Assembly: GCA_934271195.1 (NCBI GenBank) | Contig: CAKQRB010000036.1 | Coordinates: 10,218-74,217 of the forward strand | DNA: 64,000 nt | Reading direction: 5' to 3' | From: an uncultured Alphaproteobacteria bacterium | GTDB lineage: Bacteria > Pseudomonadota > Alphaproteobacteria > RF32 > CAG-239 | Shown here: piece by piece, positions 16,676 through 26,619 of the stretch | Layout of the letters: the number at the start of each line of letters is the position of its first letter | Position numbering within the stretch: position 1 is the stretch's first letter | The notes under the pieces: model-generated | What the model saw: the letters and a program-made list of their open reading frames with translations, nothing else | The model's database searches: none | Told to the model about the DNA's origin: nothing | Program-made: the position numbers and the translations under genes

Positions 16676-18663
16676 AGCAGAACAAATTTAAAATTTCCAG
16701 TCCGTTTGAACCTTCCGGCGACCAGCCGCAGGCCATTGCCGAACTTTGTCAGGGGCTGAAAAACGGCTTGAGTGATCAAGTGCTGCTCGGCGTAACCGGC
16801 AGCGGTAAAACTTTTACCATGGCCAAAATCATTGAACAGTCCCAACGTCCGGCCCTGATAATGGCACCCAATAAAATTCTGGCTGCCCAGCTCTATACGG
16901 AAATGAAAGAATTTTTTCCGAACAACCACATTGAATACTTCGTATCCTATTACGATTATTACCAGCCGGAAGCTTATGTCCCCAAAACAGATACCTATAT
17001 AGAAAAAGATTCTGCCATTAACGAACAGATTGACCGTATGCGAAACTCGGCAACCCGCAGCCTGCTGGAAAGCAACGACGTCATCATCATCGCCTCTGTT
17101 TCCTGCATATACGGCTTGGGGGATGTTGAATCTTATGCTGCCATGACCCTGCCGTTGCATATCGGACAGGAAATCGCCCCCAAAGAAATATTCAAGCGCC
17201 TGTCAGAGCTGCAATACGAACGTAACCAGATGAGCTTTGTCCGCAGTACTTTCCGCGTACAGGGAGATATTATTGATATTTTTCCATCCCATTATGAAGA
17301 TAAAGCCTGGCGCATTTCCCTGTTTGGCGACGAGATTGAAAGCATCAGCGAATTCGATTCGCTGACCGGCAAAAAAAATGCCGATCTGGAAGAAATCACC
17401 ATTTATCCGGCCAATCACTACGTTACGCCGCGGCCGGCCATTTCCAAGGCAATTATAGGCATAAAGCAGGAACTCGCCGAAAGGACGGAAGAATTCAAAA
17501 AAGAAAACAAACTGCTGGAAGCGCAACGTCTGGAACAAAGAACCCGCTTTGACTTGGAAATGCTGGAAACCACCGGCCATTGCAAAGGAATAGAGAACTA
17601 CTCGCGCTACCTGACCGGACGTCCGGCCGGCGCTCCGCCGCCGACATTGTTTGAATATCTGCGCAAAGATACCATTATTTTTATTGACGAGAGCCACATT
17701 TCTCTGCCGCAAATCGGCGGCATGTACCGCGGTGACCGCAACCGCAAAGCCACTTTGTCAGATTACGGTTTTCGCTTGCCGTCATGCGTTGATAACCGGC
17801 CTCTGACTTTTGATGAATGGAATACCATGCGCGGCCAGACAATCTATGTATCCGCCACACCGGGGGATTGGGAACTGGAACAAAGCGGCGGCACGTTTAC
17901 TGAACAAATCATCCGCCCGACCGGTCTGACAGATCCTGTTTGCATTGTCAAACCTGTTGAAAATCAGATTGACGACTTAATGGAAGAATGCCGTAAAGTC
18001 ATTGCCAAAAAAGAACGTGTTTTGGTAACGACACTAACAAAAAAAATGGCGGAAGACCTGACAGAATACCTCAATGAAAACGGCATTAAAGTCCGTTATA
18101 TGCACTCGGACATCGATACGCTTGAACGCATTGACATTATTCGCGATCTCCGCCTCGGCGTCTTTGACGTGCTGGTCGGCATCAACCTGCTGAGAGAAGG
18201 TCTGGATATTCCCGAATGCTCAATGGTTGCCATTCTGGATGCTGACAAAGAAGGCTTCCTGCGTTCCACCCGCTCGCTTATCCAGACCATCGGACGGGCA
18301 GCCCGCAATGCTGACAGCCGCGTCATTCTTTATGCTGACAAAATGACCAACTCCATTCAGCAGGCCCTGGAAGAAACCAACCGCCGGCGCGAAAAGCAGC
18401 GCCAATACAACATCGCCCATGGCATTGTTCCTCAGACCATCAATAAAGCCATTTCCGGCGCCCTGCAAACCGCGAGTCGGGATTATCTTGATGAGAAAAC
18501 CGCCGTATCAGTCGTATCTTCCGACGACTTGAAAAACTTTGACAAACGGATAAAAGAATATACCAAGAAAATGAAAGATGCCGCTGCCAACCTTGAATTT
18601 GAAGAAGCCGTAAAATATCGTGACAAAATTCGCGAATTGGAACAGCAATATCTAAAAAACTGA
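16672..18663 (+). CDS. uvrB: Excinuclease ABC subunit B
   Basis: UvrB is the damage-verifying helicase-like subunit of nucleotide excision repair; it is loaded by UvrA and recruits UvrC. The 663-residue protein is full length. Walker A GVTGSGKT is at 40-47, the beta-hairpin that clamps a DNA strand is at about 91-115 ([12 protein letters not shown]), the Walker B-like IDESH is at 338-342, the C-terminal helicase motifs are present ([22 protein letters not shown]) and a UVR domain for UvrC contact spans about 620-660. The start overlaps the TPR gene by 4 bp, so repair and motility genes share a transcript here. No SOS box lies directly upstream. A bidirectional terminator follows. Confidence 0.98.
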   Translation: MKQNKFKISSPFEPSGDQPQAIAELCQGLKNGLSDQVLLGVTGSGKTFTMAKIIEQSQRPALIMAPNKILAAQLYTEMKEFFPNNHIEYFVSYYDYYQPEAYVPKTDTYIEKDSAINEQIDRMRNSATRSLLESNDVIIIASVSCIYGLGDVESYAAMTLPLHIGQEIAPKEIFKRLSELQYERNQMSFVRSTFRVQGDIIDIFPSHYEDKAWRISLFGDEIESISEFDSLTGKKNADLEEITIYPANHYVTPRPAISKAIIGIKQELAERTEEFKKENKLLEAQRLEQRTRFDLEMLETTGHCKGIENYSRYLTGRPAGAPPPTLFEYLRKDTIIFIDESHISLPQIGGMYRGDRNRKATLSDYGFRLPSCVDNRPLTFDEWNTMRGQTIYVSATPGDWELEQSGGTFTEQIIRPTGLTDPVCIVKPVENQIDDLMEECRKVIAKKERVLVTTLTKKMAEDLTEYLNENGIKVRYMHSDIDTLERIDIIRDLRLGVFDVLVGINLLREGLDIPECSMVAILDADKEGFLRSTRSLIQTIGRAARNADSRVILYADKMTNSIQQALEETNRRREKQRQYNIAHGIVPQTINKAISGALQTASRDYLDEKTAVSVVSSDDLKNFDKRIKEYTKKMKDAAANLEFEEAVKYRDKIRELEQQYLKN

Positions 18664-18678
18664 TTTTTTCAAACAAAA

Positions 18679-18705
18679 AAAAGAGATTCAAATTGAACCT
18701 CTTTT
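18679..18705. terminator. Bidirectional terminator between uvrB and the DsbA-like gene
   Basis: AAAAGAG (18679-18685) pairs with CTCTTTT (18699-18705), with an inner TTCAA/TTGAA stem. A-rich and T-rich flanks allow termination in both directions between converging genes. Confidence 0.75.
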
Positions 18706-18725
18706 CTTTTATTCGCCAAACCGAG

Positions 18726-19511
18726 TTATTTGTTCTTCATGGCATCAATTCTTCTTTGAATTTCGCCTTCATCAAGCGTTTGCAAAATCTGACCATCCAA
18801 AATCATGGTCGGAACACCGCGAATTTCAATAGAATTAGCCAAATCGGCAGTATCCTGAATGGTTTTATTAACTTTGTCCGAATTCATGTCTACTTTCATT
18901 TTGGCAACATCAATGCCGACAGCAGCCGCGAGCTCGTCAATTTTAGCTTCGCTCAATGCGCCGTCATTTTCCATCATGGCAGACCAAAGTTCCTGATATT
19001 TACCCTGTTCTTTGGCAGCCAAAGCGGCTTTGGCAGCATAATCAGATACCGGCCCGAGGAAGGTCAGTTCTCTCAATACCAGACGAACATCGTTGTTTTT
19101 GGCAACAATATTCTTCAAAGCCGGATATAATCTGTGGCAGTAGCCGCAGGAGAAATCAAAGAACTCTACCAGAGTAACAGATCCGTTCGGATTACCGACA
19201 ACAGCAGCACCTTCATACTCTGTAATTTCTTTAATATTCTGCTTAATCTTTATGGCAGCGGCTTTTTGTCTTTCTTCTTCCTGCTTAACCTGATAAGCCT
19301 GCATTGCATTGAACACAATCTCCGGATTGTCGTTCAAAACAGTCTTGATTGCCTCAACATCCATAGAGACAACCGGAGCAGTCGAAGCCGCGGGAGCAGA
19401 TGTCTCTGCAACAGGAGCGGCTTTGTTGCATTTGGTCATGCACATTACTGCACAGGCAACCGAAATAATCAAAGCCAGCAGAGAAACGTAAATTGCATTA
19501 ATTTTGTTCAT
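18726..19511 (-). CDS. DsbA-family thiol:disulfide oxidoreductase
   Basis: A 261-residue envelope oxidoreductase. The start is placed at 19511, where AAGGATT precedes the ATG; the frame is open ten codons further upstream without such a site. An N-terminal hydrophobic segment (about 6-24) acts as anchor or signal, followed by an Ala/Pro linker and a helical region (about 50-100). The thioredoxin domain carries the active site CGYC at 122-125 and the cis-Pro loop RGVPTMI. The inserted helical domain and anchored N-terminus resemble the Com1/ScsC-like branch of DsbA proteins, which make or rearrange disulfides in exported proteins. Cys residues inside the anchor (ACAVMCMTKC) are unusual. Confidence 0.85.
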   Translation of the reverse strand: MNKINAIYVSLLALIISVACAVMCMTKCNKAAPVAETSAPAASTAPVVSMDVEAIKTVLNDNPEIVFNAMQAYQVKQEEERQKAAAIKIKQNIKEITEYEGAAVVGNPNGSVTLVEFFDFSCGYCHRLYPALKNIVAKNNDVRLVLRELTFLGPVSDYAAKAALAAKEQGKYQELWSAMMENDGALSEAKIDELAAAVGIDVAKMKVDMNSDKVNKTIQDTADLANSIEIRGVPTMILDGQILQTLDEGEIQRRIDAMKNK

Positions 19512-19672
19512 CTTACAAATCCTTAAGTTTATTAAATACAAATATAATTTAGCTAATCTATAATATATTTACAACAGGCATAATAATTCATAATTGTTAA
19601 TATTCTCCAAATATCTAAATCTTTTTTTCATATTTAGGCAATATACTGAAACAAACTAAAAAAGGGGATAAT

Positions 19673-20332
19673 ATGTTTCACATCAAAGTATCAATGTTTT
19701 CGCAAACGCGCAGTCTGGAAAGCAAGATTGACCAGTTTCATGATAAATTACTTGAAGTTTCTATGAACTTCAAAAAAGCCGTCCGCACATTTCTGAGCGA
19801 ACGCCGCAGCGATGATTACCGCAAAATCAGCAAACAAATAAAAAATACCGAACACGAAGCCGACCATCTGCGTCGGGAGATTGAAGCCGCATTATACAGC
19901 CAGAACCTGATTCCAGATCTGCGGGCCGACGTCTTGCACTTGGTAGAAAATATTGACAAAGTCATTAACAAATTTGATGAGGTCACGCACAATTTTTATA
20001 TTGAACGTCCTGAAATCCCCGAAAAATTTCATGCCCCGCTTCTGGCTCTCTGTGACTTGAGTTCCGACTGCGCCGAAAATCTGGCCATTGCCAGTCGGGC
20101 ATTTTTTCGGGATTTAAGCTCCGTCAGGGACTATTCGCAAAAAGTCTACCTGATTGAAAATGAATCCGACACCAGTTCGGCCCACTTGCGCAGTGCCGTT
20201 TTTGATACCGACTTGCCGCTGGCCAATAAACTGCAGCTCAATCTGCTGATTCGCGAAGTTGCGGATATTGCCGACATTGCCGAAGACTGCGTCGATGAGT
20301 TGCTGATATTTACGATTAAGAGAGATATATAA
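19673..20332 (+). CDS. DUF47-family phosphate transport regulator (PhoU-like)
   Basis: A 219-residue all-helical cytoplasmic protein of the DUF47 (TIGR00153) family, distantly related to PhoU. Family members usually sit next to PiT-type phosphate transporters and are thought to modulate them. Conserved features seen: KKAVRTFL, NTEHEADHLRREI at about 62-74, and the C-terminal IREVADIADIAEDCVDELL with its acidic metal-contact residues. It lies 3 bp upstream of the PiT gene and is clearly cotranscribed. An AGGGGA ribosome binding site precedes the ATG. Confidence 0.9.
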   Translation: MFHIKVSMFSQTRSLESKIDQFHDKLLEVSMNFKKAVRTFLSERRSDDYRKISKQIKNTEHEADHLRREIEAALYSQNLIPDLRADVLHLVENIDKVINKFDEVTHNFYIERPEIPEKFHAPLLALCDLSSDCAENLAIASRAFFRDLSSVRDYSQKVYLIENESDTSSAHLRSAVFDTDLPLANKLQLNLLIREVADIADIAEDCVDELLIFTIKRDI

Positions 20333-20335
20333 GAC

Positions 20336-21391
20336 ATGGACGGACTGTTTCTTGTATTTTTAAGCAGCGGCCTTTTTCTGGGCTGGTCATTGGGCGCCAA
20401 TGATGCCGCCAATATTTTCGGCACGGCCGTCGGAACAAAAATGGTCAAATTCCGCACAGCCGCTGTTATTTCTTCAATTTTCATCATCATAGGCGCAGTT
20501 TTTGCCGGTTCCGGCGCCAGCCGCACCTTAAACGAACTGGGCGAGATAAATACGCTGGCCGGTGCTTTTATGGTTGCCTTATCAGCAGCCGTCAGTGTCT
20601 ATTCCATGGTCAAAAGCGGCATTCCTGTTTCCACCTCTCAGGCCATTGTCGGCGCTATCGTAGGCTGGAACTTTTATGCCGGAAAATCTACGGATTACGG
20701 AATACTGTCACAAATCGTCAGCACTTGGATTATCTGCCCCGTCTTGTCCGGAATCATCGCCATCGGCCTGTATTTCTGCATTCGCCGCCTGATTCGCAAA
20801 TCGCGGTTGCACCTCTTGCGTCAAGACAGCTATACCCGTATCGGTCTGATTCTGGCCGGCGCATTCGGCGCTTACGCCCTCGGCGCCAACAACATCGCCA
20901 ACGTTATGGGAGTATTTGTCGATTCCAGCCCGTTAAAACCGATTACTTTCAGTAATGGCTTCACTCTTAATGCCGCTCAGCTTTTGTTTTTAATCGGCGG
21001 CATCTCCATCAGTGTCGGCGTAGCCACTTATTCGCATAAAGTCATTAATACAGTCGGTATCAGCCTGATGTCCATGACGCCGATCATCGCTTGGATTGTC
21101 GTCATCTCTCAGTCAATTGTCCTGTTTTTGTTTGCCTCCCAAGGGCTGCAAAACTTTTTACAAAGCAATGGCCTACCGTCCTTTCCTCTTGTTCCGGTCT
21201 CAAGCTCGCAGGCCGTTATCGGCGCCGTTATCGGCATCGGCATTGCCAAAGGCGGACGGGATGTCCACTGGACGCTGCTCGGACGAATTGCCCTCGGCTG
21301 GATAACCACTCCCGTCATCTCCGGCATTTTGTGCTTTATTTCTTTGTTCTTTTTAGAAAACGTCTTCAACCAGATGGTCTATACAAACTAA
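20336..21391 (+). CDS. PiT-family inorganic phosphate transporter
   Basis: A 351-residue inner-membrane permease of the PiT family, which imports phosphate (usually as a metal-phosphate complex) with protons or sodium. The two inverted family signatures are both present: GANDAAN at 20-26 and GANNIAN at 183-189, each followed by a PVS(T/S)SQA(I/V) segment. About ten hydrophobic helices are evident. The pair with the DUF47 protein is the standard arrangement. Its stop overlaps the stop of the converging mrp gene by 3 bp, so no terminator lies between them. Confidence 0.92.
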   Translation: MDGLFLVFLSSGLFLGWSLGANDAANIFGTAVGTKMVKFRTAAVISSIFIIIGAVFAGSGASRTLNELGEINTLAGAFMVALSAAVSVYSMVKSGIPVSTSQAIVGAIVGWNFYAGKSTDYGILSQIVSTWIICPVLSGIIAIGLYFCIRRLIRKSRLHLLRQDSYTRIGLILAGAFGAYALGANNIANVMGVFVDSSPLKPITFSNGFTLNAAQLLFLIGGISISVGVATYSHKVINTVGISLMSMTPIIAWIVVISQSIVLFLFASQGLQNFLQSNGLPSFPLVPVSSSQAVIGAVIGIGIAKGGRDVHWTLLGRIALGWITTPVISGILCFISLFFLENVFNQMVYTN

Positions 21392-22383
21392 GCAAGCTTT
21401 GCCGCAATCTTAGCGGCAATCTCTTCATACGCCCTGGTATAAGGACTGTCAGGCTCCGCAAAAACAATCGGCGTTCCGTTATCGGCATTTTCCCGAATAG
21501 CCAAATGCAACGGAATTTCGCCCAGAAAATCCTCGCCCATGTCTTCGGCTGTTTTCTTAGCGCCGTGATATCCGAAAATATTGGCGCGGTGGCCGCATTT
21601 TTCACACAGATAATAGCTCATATTTTCAACAATCCCCAAAATCGGAACATCAACTTTCTTAAACATATTCACCCCTTTAACGGCATCAATCAGGGCAATA
21701 TCCTGCGGTGTTGAAACAATAACAATACCATCAAGTTTAATCCGCTGCGACAATGTAATTTGAATATCTCCCGTTCCCGGCGGCATATCAATTACCATCA
21801 CGTCAATCTCTCCCCAGTTTGTCTGGGTCAAAAGCTGTTCAATGGCGCCGCACGCCTTGGCGCCGCGCCAAATAAGCGGCGTATCTCGTCCGACTAACGT
21901 GCCGATTGACATTGATTTAATTCCCATAAAATCAAACGGTTCAAAATTTTTACCGTCAATACTATAAGCCGGCTGCCCATCATACCCCAGCATGGTCGGA
22001 ATGGACGGGCCATAAATATCCGCATCAAACAAAGCCGTCTTCAGACCGCAAACAGACAACGCCAAAGCCAGATTTGTCGCCGTCGTCGACTTTCCCACGC
22101 CGCCTTTGCCGGAAGCCACGCCGATAATCTTTTTAACGCCCGGCACAATCCACTTTTCCATTTCCGGCTTGAGAGAAACATTTGCCTTTTCTTTAGTAAA
22201 AACAATTGTTGCGCGTTTTATCCCGCCAATCTGCTCAAGTTCAGCTTTCAGCATGGCGCTTTTCTCCGCATCGTCAACATCGCTGGCAATGGTCACTATC
22301 ACTTTGTCACTCAGAATTTTAATCTGTTCAATCTGCTCTTCCGCAAAATAGTTTCTAATGCTTTGTCTGATTTTTTCTTCCAT
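21388..22383 (-). CDS. Mrp/NBP35-family iron-sulfur carrier ATPase
   Basis: Mrp (ApbC) is a P-loop ATPase that binds and delivers iron-sulfur clusters to apoproteins. The 331-residue protein has an N-terminal MIP18/DUF59-like domain (about 1-65), a deviant Walker A GVASGKGGVGKST at 88-100, a Walker B VIDMPPGTGD around 197-206 and the cluster-binding Cys pair in CEKC (260 and 263). Length is normal. It converges on the phosphate transporter and has no minus-strand neighbour close by. Confidence 0.93.
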   Translation of the reverse strand: MEEKIRQSIRNYFAEEQIEQIKILSDKVIVTIASDVDDAEKSAMLKAELEQIGGIKRATIVFTKEKANVSLKPEMEKWIVPGVKKIIGVASGKGGVGKSTTATNLALALSVCGLKTALFDADIYGPSIPTMLGYDGQPAYSIDGKNFEPFDFMGIKSMSIGTLVGRDTPLIWRGAKACGAIEQLLTQTNWGEIDVMVIDMPPGTGDIQITLSQRIKLDGIVIVSTPQDIALIDAVKGVNMFKKVDVPILGIVENMSYYLCEKCGHRANIFGYHGAKKTAEDMGEDFLGEIPLHLAIRENADNGTPIVFAEPDSPYTRAYEEIAAKIAAKLA

Positions 22384-22415
22384 ATTACCCCCTGTTGATA
22401 TTGTTTGATCGGCAA

Positions 22416-22444
22416 TTGTTTTTAGATGATATTTATATTATATA
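22416..22444 (+). promoter_or_regulatory. Sigma70-type promoter of hflK-hflC-degP-holC
   Basis: TTGTTT (22416-22421) and TATATA (22439-22444) are separated by 17 bp, about 56 bp upstream of the hflK ATG. GAGG lies before the start codon. Confidence 0.5.
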
Positions 22445-22500
22445 AGAAGATAATGCAATAAATTAAATTTGGAAATTATAAATTACAGAGTGAGGTATAA

Positions 22501-23589
22501 ATGTCCAAACAGGAAGGTCCCTGGGGCGGAAATACAAACGACAGCCCTTGGGAAAACATAGAAAAATCCCCCCGCAAATCCAAAATCATAGACTTTGAAC
22601 CCATCAGAAAAAATAACGTTCCGGGCTTCAAAATCAGCTGGCTTATTTTTGCCCTGCTGGCAGTCTGGCTGGCTTCGGGCTTTTACCAGATTCAGCCCAA
22701 CGAAGAAGGGGTTGTCCTGCGCTTTGGCAAATATGCCGACACTACCGGTTCCGGCTTGCACTACCATCTGCCCTTTCCTATCGAAAAAGTAGAAAAGGTC
22801 AACATTACTCAGGAACGTAGTATTACAATCGGCGATTCCGCGGCCTACAATGCCTCCAACATCGCCTCTCTGAGCGGCGCCAGAAACGCAGCCGGAGCGC
22901 CGGCCTCCGCCCTGAGTTCTTTTACGGAAAGCCACATGCTGACCGGCGATGAAAATATTGTCGACGTCAACCTCACAATCGTCTGGAAAATCAAAAGCGC
23001 CAAAGACTATCTTTTCGGCATGCAAAGCCCTGACCGTACCGTACAGGTAGCAGCCCAGTCCGTATTGCGCGAAATTGTCGGCCAGTCCAATATGCAGGAT
23101 ATTATTACCGGCGACCGCGGAAAAGTTGAAGACGATACCAAAGCCGAGCTGCAAAAAGTTTTGGACGAATTCGGCTCCGGCATAGAAATCGTCCGCGCCA
23201 AACTCCAAAAGGCCGACCCGCCCAAACAGGTTGTCGATGCTTTCAACGAAGTCCAGCGCGCCAAGGCCGATATGGAACGCTTCAAAAACGAAGCCGAAGC
23301 TTACAGCAATGAGATTCTGCCCACAGCCAAAGGTCAGGCTTCGCAGATTTTACAAAATGCGCAAGCCTATAAGGAATCTGTCGTCAAAAAGGCACAGGGT
23401 GAAACTGAACGTTTCAATTCCGTTTATCAAGCCTACCGCCACGGCCGCGACGTAACCATCAAACGCCTGTATCTTGAGGCCATGGAAGATGTTCTCGGCA
23501 AATCCAGCAAAATCATTATTGACCCGTCCAAAAACGGCGGCAATGTGTTGCCTTATCTGCCGCTAGACCGCCTGCAGAATAAAAATTAG
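22501..23589 (+). CDS. hflK: FtsH protease modulator HflK
   Basis: HflK and HflC form a large periplasm-facing complex around the membrane protease FtsH and control its access to membrane substrates. The 362-residue protein has a Gly/Asn/Trp-rich cytoplasmic N-terminus, one transmembrane helix (about 44-61) and a SPFH/band-7 domain starting at IQPNEEGVVLRFGKY, followed by a long coiled coil (about 250-330). It is first in the operon, 9 bp before hflC. The internal Ala/Ser-rich segment around 116-140 is a modest insertion. Confidence 0.93.
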   Translation: MSKQEGPWGGNTNDSPWENIEKSPRKSKIIDFEPIRKNNVPGFKISWLIFALLAVWLASGFYQIQPNEEGVVLRFGKYADTTGSGLHYHLPFPIEKVEKVNITQERSITIGDSAAYNASNIASLSGARNAAGAPASALSSFTESHMLTGDENIVDVNLTIVWKIKSAKDYLFGMQSPDRTVQVAAQSVLREIVGQSNMQDIITGDRGKVEDDTKAELQKVLDEFGSGIEIVRAKLQKADPPKQVVDAFNEVQRAKADMERFKNEAEAYSNEILPTAKGQASQILQNAQAYKESVVKKAQGETERFNSVYQAYRHGRDVTIKRLYLEAMEDVLGKSSKIIIDPSKNGGNVLPYLPLDRLQNKN

Positions 23590-23598
23590 GAGTTTCCC

Positions 23599-24468
23599 AT
23601 GTCAGAAAAAGTAAAATATTATCTGCTCGTCAGTTTGGCCGTTCTGGTTATTATCGGCGCCGCATCTTTTTATGTTGTCCCGCAAACCCGTCAGGCCATT
23701 GTTCTTCAATTCGGAGAACCGGTCAGATTAATCAAAGAACCGGGACTGAAAATCAAAATCCCGTTCATTCAAAACGTTGTTTTCTATGACAACCGCCTGC
23801 TCGATTTAGATCCGCCGGCGCAGGAAATTGTACTCAATGATAAAAAACGTCTGGACGTTGACAGTTTCACGCGTTTTCGTATTGTTGAACCGCTGAAGTT
23901 TTATCAAACGGTTCGAACGGAAGAACAAGCGCGCAGCAAACTGAAAGAAATCGTCAACTCATCCGTTCGTAAAATCCTCGGCCGGACGACCTTAGCGGAA
24001 CTACTGTCACAACAGCGCACAAAAATCATGGCCGACATCAGCAACGCAGTCAAAACCGATGCCGCTCAGATCGGAGTCAGCGTTGCAGATGTCCGCATTC
24101 GCCGTGCCGACTTGCCGATTGAGGTTTTGCAGGCTATTAATACCCGCATGAAGGCCGAACGCGAACGCGATGCTAAAAAGTTCCGCGGCGAAGGCCAGCA
24201 ACAGGCTCAGCAAATTCGGGCTCAAGCCGAAAAAGAAAGAACCATCATTCTGGCCGAAGCCGATAGAGAAGCCCAGATAACCAGAGGGGAAGGAGACCGT
24301 GAAGCCATTGAAATATGGAACAAGGCCGCCGGCGTAGATCCGCAGTTCTACGCATTTTACCGTTCACTGGAAGCATACAAAAAATCTCTCGGACAAGGAG
24401 GAACGTCTATGGTATTGTCCCCCAACGCCGAATTTTTTGATTTTTTTGCAAAATCGCTTAATAAATAA
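23599..24468 (+). CDS. hflC: FtsH protease modulator HflC
   Basis: Partner of HflK in the FtsH-regulating complex. The 289-residue protein has an N-terminal transmembrane helix (about 7-27), the SPFH domain (VPQTRQAIVLQFGEPVRLI onward) and a charged coiled coil near 185-235. Size and order after hflK are typical. It ends 15 bp before degP. Confidence 0.93.
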   Translation: MSEKVKYYLLVSLAVLVIIGAASFYVVPQTRQAIVLQFGEPVRLIKEPGLKIKIPFIQNVVFYDNRLLDLDPPAQEIVLNDKKRLDVDSFTRFRIVEPLKFYQTVRTEEQARSKLKEIVNSSVRKILGRTTLAELLSQQRTKIMADISNAVKTDAAQIGVSVADVRIRRADLPIEVLQAINTRMKAERERDAKKFRGEGQQQAQQIRAQAEKERTIILAEADREAQITRGEGDREAIEIWNKAAGVDPQFYAFYRSLEAYKKSLGQGGTSMVLSPNAEFFDFFAKSLNK

Positions 24469-24483
24469 GAAAAGGAGTTTGAG

Positions 24484-26124
24484 ATGAAAAAAATATTATC
24501 CGGATTATTCGCTTTCTTCTTTGCCTTCGGCAGCCTTTCTTTTGCTGCCGCCCAGTCTGCGGTTCCGACACCATACCCGTCCTTCGCTGACTTGGTTGAA
24601 AAACTTTCTCCCTCAGTCGTCAACATCTCAACAACCCAAAAATTGGAAGATTTGGAAGGCGGTGATGTCGTCAACCTAAAAAACCTTCCCGAAAATAAGC
24701 AGATTACGCCGCTCGAACAAGAGCACTATGCTATGGGTTCAGGCTTTTTGCTTGATGAAGATGGCTACATCATCACCAACAGTCACGTCATTGACCACGC
24801 GGACAAAATCAATGTTATTTTATCGGACAATTCGCAGCATCAGGCCAAAGTCATCGGCACTGACAACAAAACTGATCTTGCCCTGATAAAAATTGATACC
24901 GACAAAAAACTCATGCCCGTCACTTTGGGCGATTCGGATAAGATTCGCGTCGGAGATTGGATTCTTGCCATCGGCAATCCGTTCGGGCTGGGCGGCAGTG
25001 TAACGGCAGGCATCGTTTCTGCAAAATCCAGAGACATTGAATCCGGTCCCTATGATAACTTTATCCAAACAGACGCATCCATCAATCAGGGCAGCTCCGG
25101 CGGGCCGATGTTTAACCTCGACGGCGAAGTTATCGGCATTAATGCCGCAATCTTTTCAACCACCGGCGGCAATATGGGAATCAGCTTTGCCATTCCGGTT
25201 AACAATGCCAAATTTGTCATTCGGGAATTAAAAAATTCCGGCAATGTCAGACGGGGCTGGATTGGTGTTCGGGTACAGCCGCAACTGACTGAAGCAAACC
25301 CTGTCGGCAATGTGCCGAACGGTATCCTGATTTCTTCCGTATCTGAAGGCTCTCCCGCGGCTAAAGCCGGAATTCTGGCCGGAGATATCATTCTGGCTCT
25401 CAATGAGCAGGACATGGACAGTGCTCAGATTTTCTCACGCTTAGTTTCTGAAAGTCCGGTAAACGACAAAATCACCTTAAAGCTTTGGCACAACGGGCAG
25501 ATTAAAAACCGCCTTGTAAACGTACAAGCAATGCCGGAAGAAACCGGTACTCCGGAAATTGTAGTTAATCCTGAATCTCTGACTCTGGTTCCCGTAGCGC
25601 CAGCGGCAGAAAAAGAACAGCCTCAAGCAGTGCCTTCCGAGCAAAGCCTTGGAGAAATCCTCAATGAAGCCGTAAAAACGGAGCCGCAAACAGCGCCTCG
25701 GGCTGCCGACGAACCGCAGCGGCAGGTTCAGACAAACTCCGAAAGCGCGTTACCGAAAAAAACCGATAGTATCGCTGACATTGCACCGGATATTGCCCCT
25801 GCCGACGTTAACGAAAAAGCGGCTTACACAATCCCTGGCAGCGGTATGATGGTCCGAAACATTACCATTCAGGATATTAATGACATGGAACTAAAAGCGG
25901 ACACGATGGGCGTTATCGTCGTATCGACTATTCCCAACAGCGAAGCCGTCGTCAAAGGGATTCGTCCGGGTCTGATTATTACAAAAATCAACAAGCGTAA
26001 CATCTATAATACAGACAGCGCCAAAAGTGCCATTTATGAAAAAGCCGAAAACAACCAATATACCTTTATGATTCAGGATGGCGAACAGATTAATTCTGTC
26101 ACGCTTAATATGAAAGTTCAATAA
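24484..26124 (+). CDS. Periplasmic serine protease/chaperone, DegP/HtrA family
   Basis: DegP-type proteases degrade or refold misfolded envelope proteins. The 546-residue protein has a signal peptide (cleavage near AAAQS, residues 21-25) and a trypsin-like domain with the triad His101 (TNSHVID), Asp131 (KTDLALIKID) and Ser205 (GSSGGP). PDZ1 is at about 245-345 and PDZ2 at about 455-540. A Pro/Glu/Ala-rich linker of about 100 residues between the PDZ domains is longer than in DegP of enteric bacteria. Position behind hflKC matches the common hflK-hflC-degP order and groups membrane and periplasmic quality control. The stop shares one base with the holC start. Confidence 0.94.
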   Translation: MKKILSGLFAFFFAFGSLSFAAAQSAVPTPYPSFADLVEKLSPSVVNISTTQKLEDLEGGDVVNLKNLPENKQITPLEQEHYAMGSGFLLDEDGYIITNSHVIDHADKINVILSDNSQHQAKVIGTDNKTDLALIKIDTDKKLMPVTLGDSDKIRVGDWILAIGNPFGLGGSVTAGIVSAKSRDIESGPYDNFIQTDASINQGSSGGPMFNLDGEVIGINAAIFSTTGGNMGISFAIPVNNAKFVIRELKNSGNVRRGWIGVRVQPQLTEANPVGNVPNGILISSVSEGSPAAKAGILAGDIILALNEQDMDSAQIFSRLVSESPVNDKITLKLWHNGQIKNRLVNVQAMPEETGTPEIVVNPESLTLVPVAPAAEKEQPQAVPSEQSLGEILNEAVKTEPQTAPRAADEPQRQVQTNSESALPKKTDSIADIAPDIAPADVNEKAAYTIPGSGMMVRNITIQDINDMELKADTMGVIVVSTIPNSEAVVKGIRPGLIITKINKRNIYNTDSAKSAIYEKAENNQYTFMIQDGEQINSVTLNMKVQ

Positions 26125-26573
26125 TGCAGGTTGATTTTTATCATCTCCAAACCCAAACGTTAGAAGATGTCTTGCCCAAACTGTTGGAAAAGGCCTATGC
26201 TTCCGGCAAAAAAACAGTTGTAAAAGTCGGAACGGCCGATCGTGTCGAATTTCTGAACGCACAGCTTTGGACTTATGATGATACGTCTTTCCTGCCTCAC
26301 GGCAGCAAAAAAGACGGCAACGCCGAAATGCAACCGATCTGGTTGACCTCGGGAGAAGACATTCCTAATGGCGCCGCCTTTCTCTTTCTGGTAGACGGCG
26401 CCCAAACAGAAGTCAGCAGTCTGAACGGCATTGAAAGAATATTCAATGTCTTTGACGGCAATTCGCCAGACGCCGTTTCCCGTGCCCGCCTGTTTTGGAA
26501 AGAACTGAAAGAACAAGACCACGCTTTGTCTTATTGGCAGCAGGAAAACGGCCGCTGGATAAAAAAGGCATAA
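26124..26573 (+). CDS. holC: DNA polymerase III chi subunit
   Basis: HolC links the clamp-loader to single-stranded-DNA-binding protein at the replication fork. The 149-residue protein shows the family opening (DFYHLQ), the RVEFLNAQLWTYDD region, FLPHG and IWLTSGEDIPNGAAFLFLVDG, and the C-terminal RARLFWKELKEQDHALSYWQ segment. Length is normal. Its ATG overlaps the degP-type stop by one base, so translation is probably coupled to it, and a strong terminator follows. The grouping with envelope proteases looks like operon convenience. Confidence 0.92.
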   Translation: MQVDFYHLQTQTLEDVLPKLLEKAYASGKKTVVKVGTADRVEFLNAQLWTYDDTSFLPHGSKKDGNAEMQPIWLTSGEDIPNGAAFLFLVDGAQTEVSSLNGIERIFNVFDGNSPDAVSRARLFWKELKEQDHALSYWQQENGRWIKKA

Positions 26574-26575
26574 AA

Positions 26576-26604
26576 AAATCCCGAAGTAAAGCGCTTCGGG
26601 ATTT
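26576..26604. terminator. Bidirectional terminator between holC and the GalU-like gene
   Basis: An 11-bp perfect stem (26576-26586 with 26594-26604) with a 7-base loop is flanked by A and T runs on either side, serving both converging genes. Confidence 0.9.
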
Positions 26605-26619
26605 TTTTCAATCATATCA

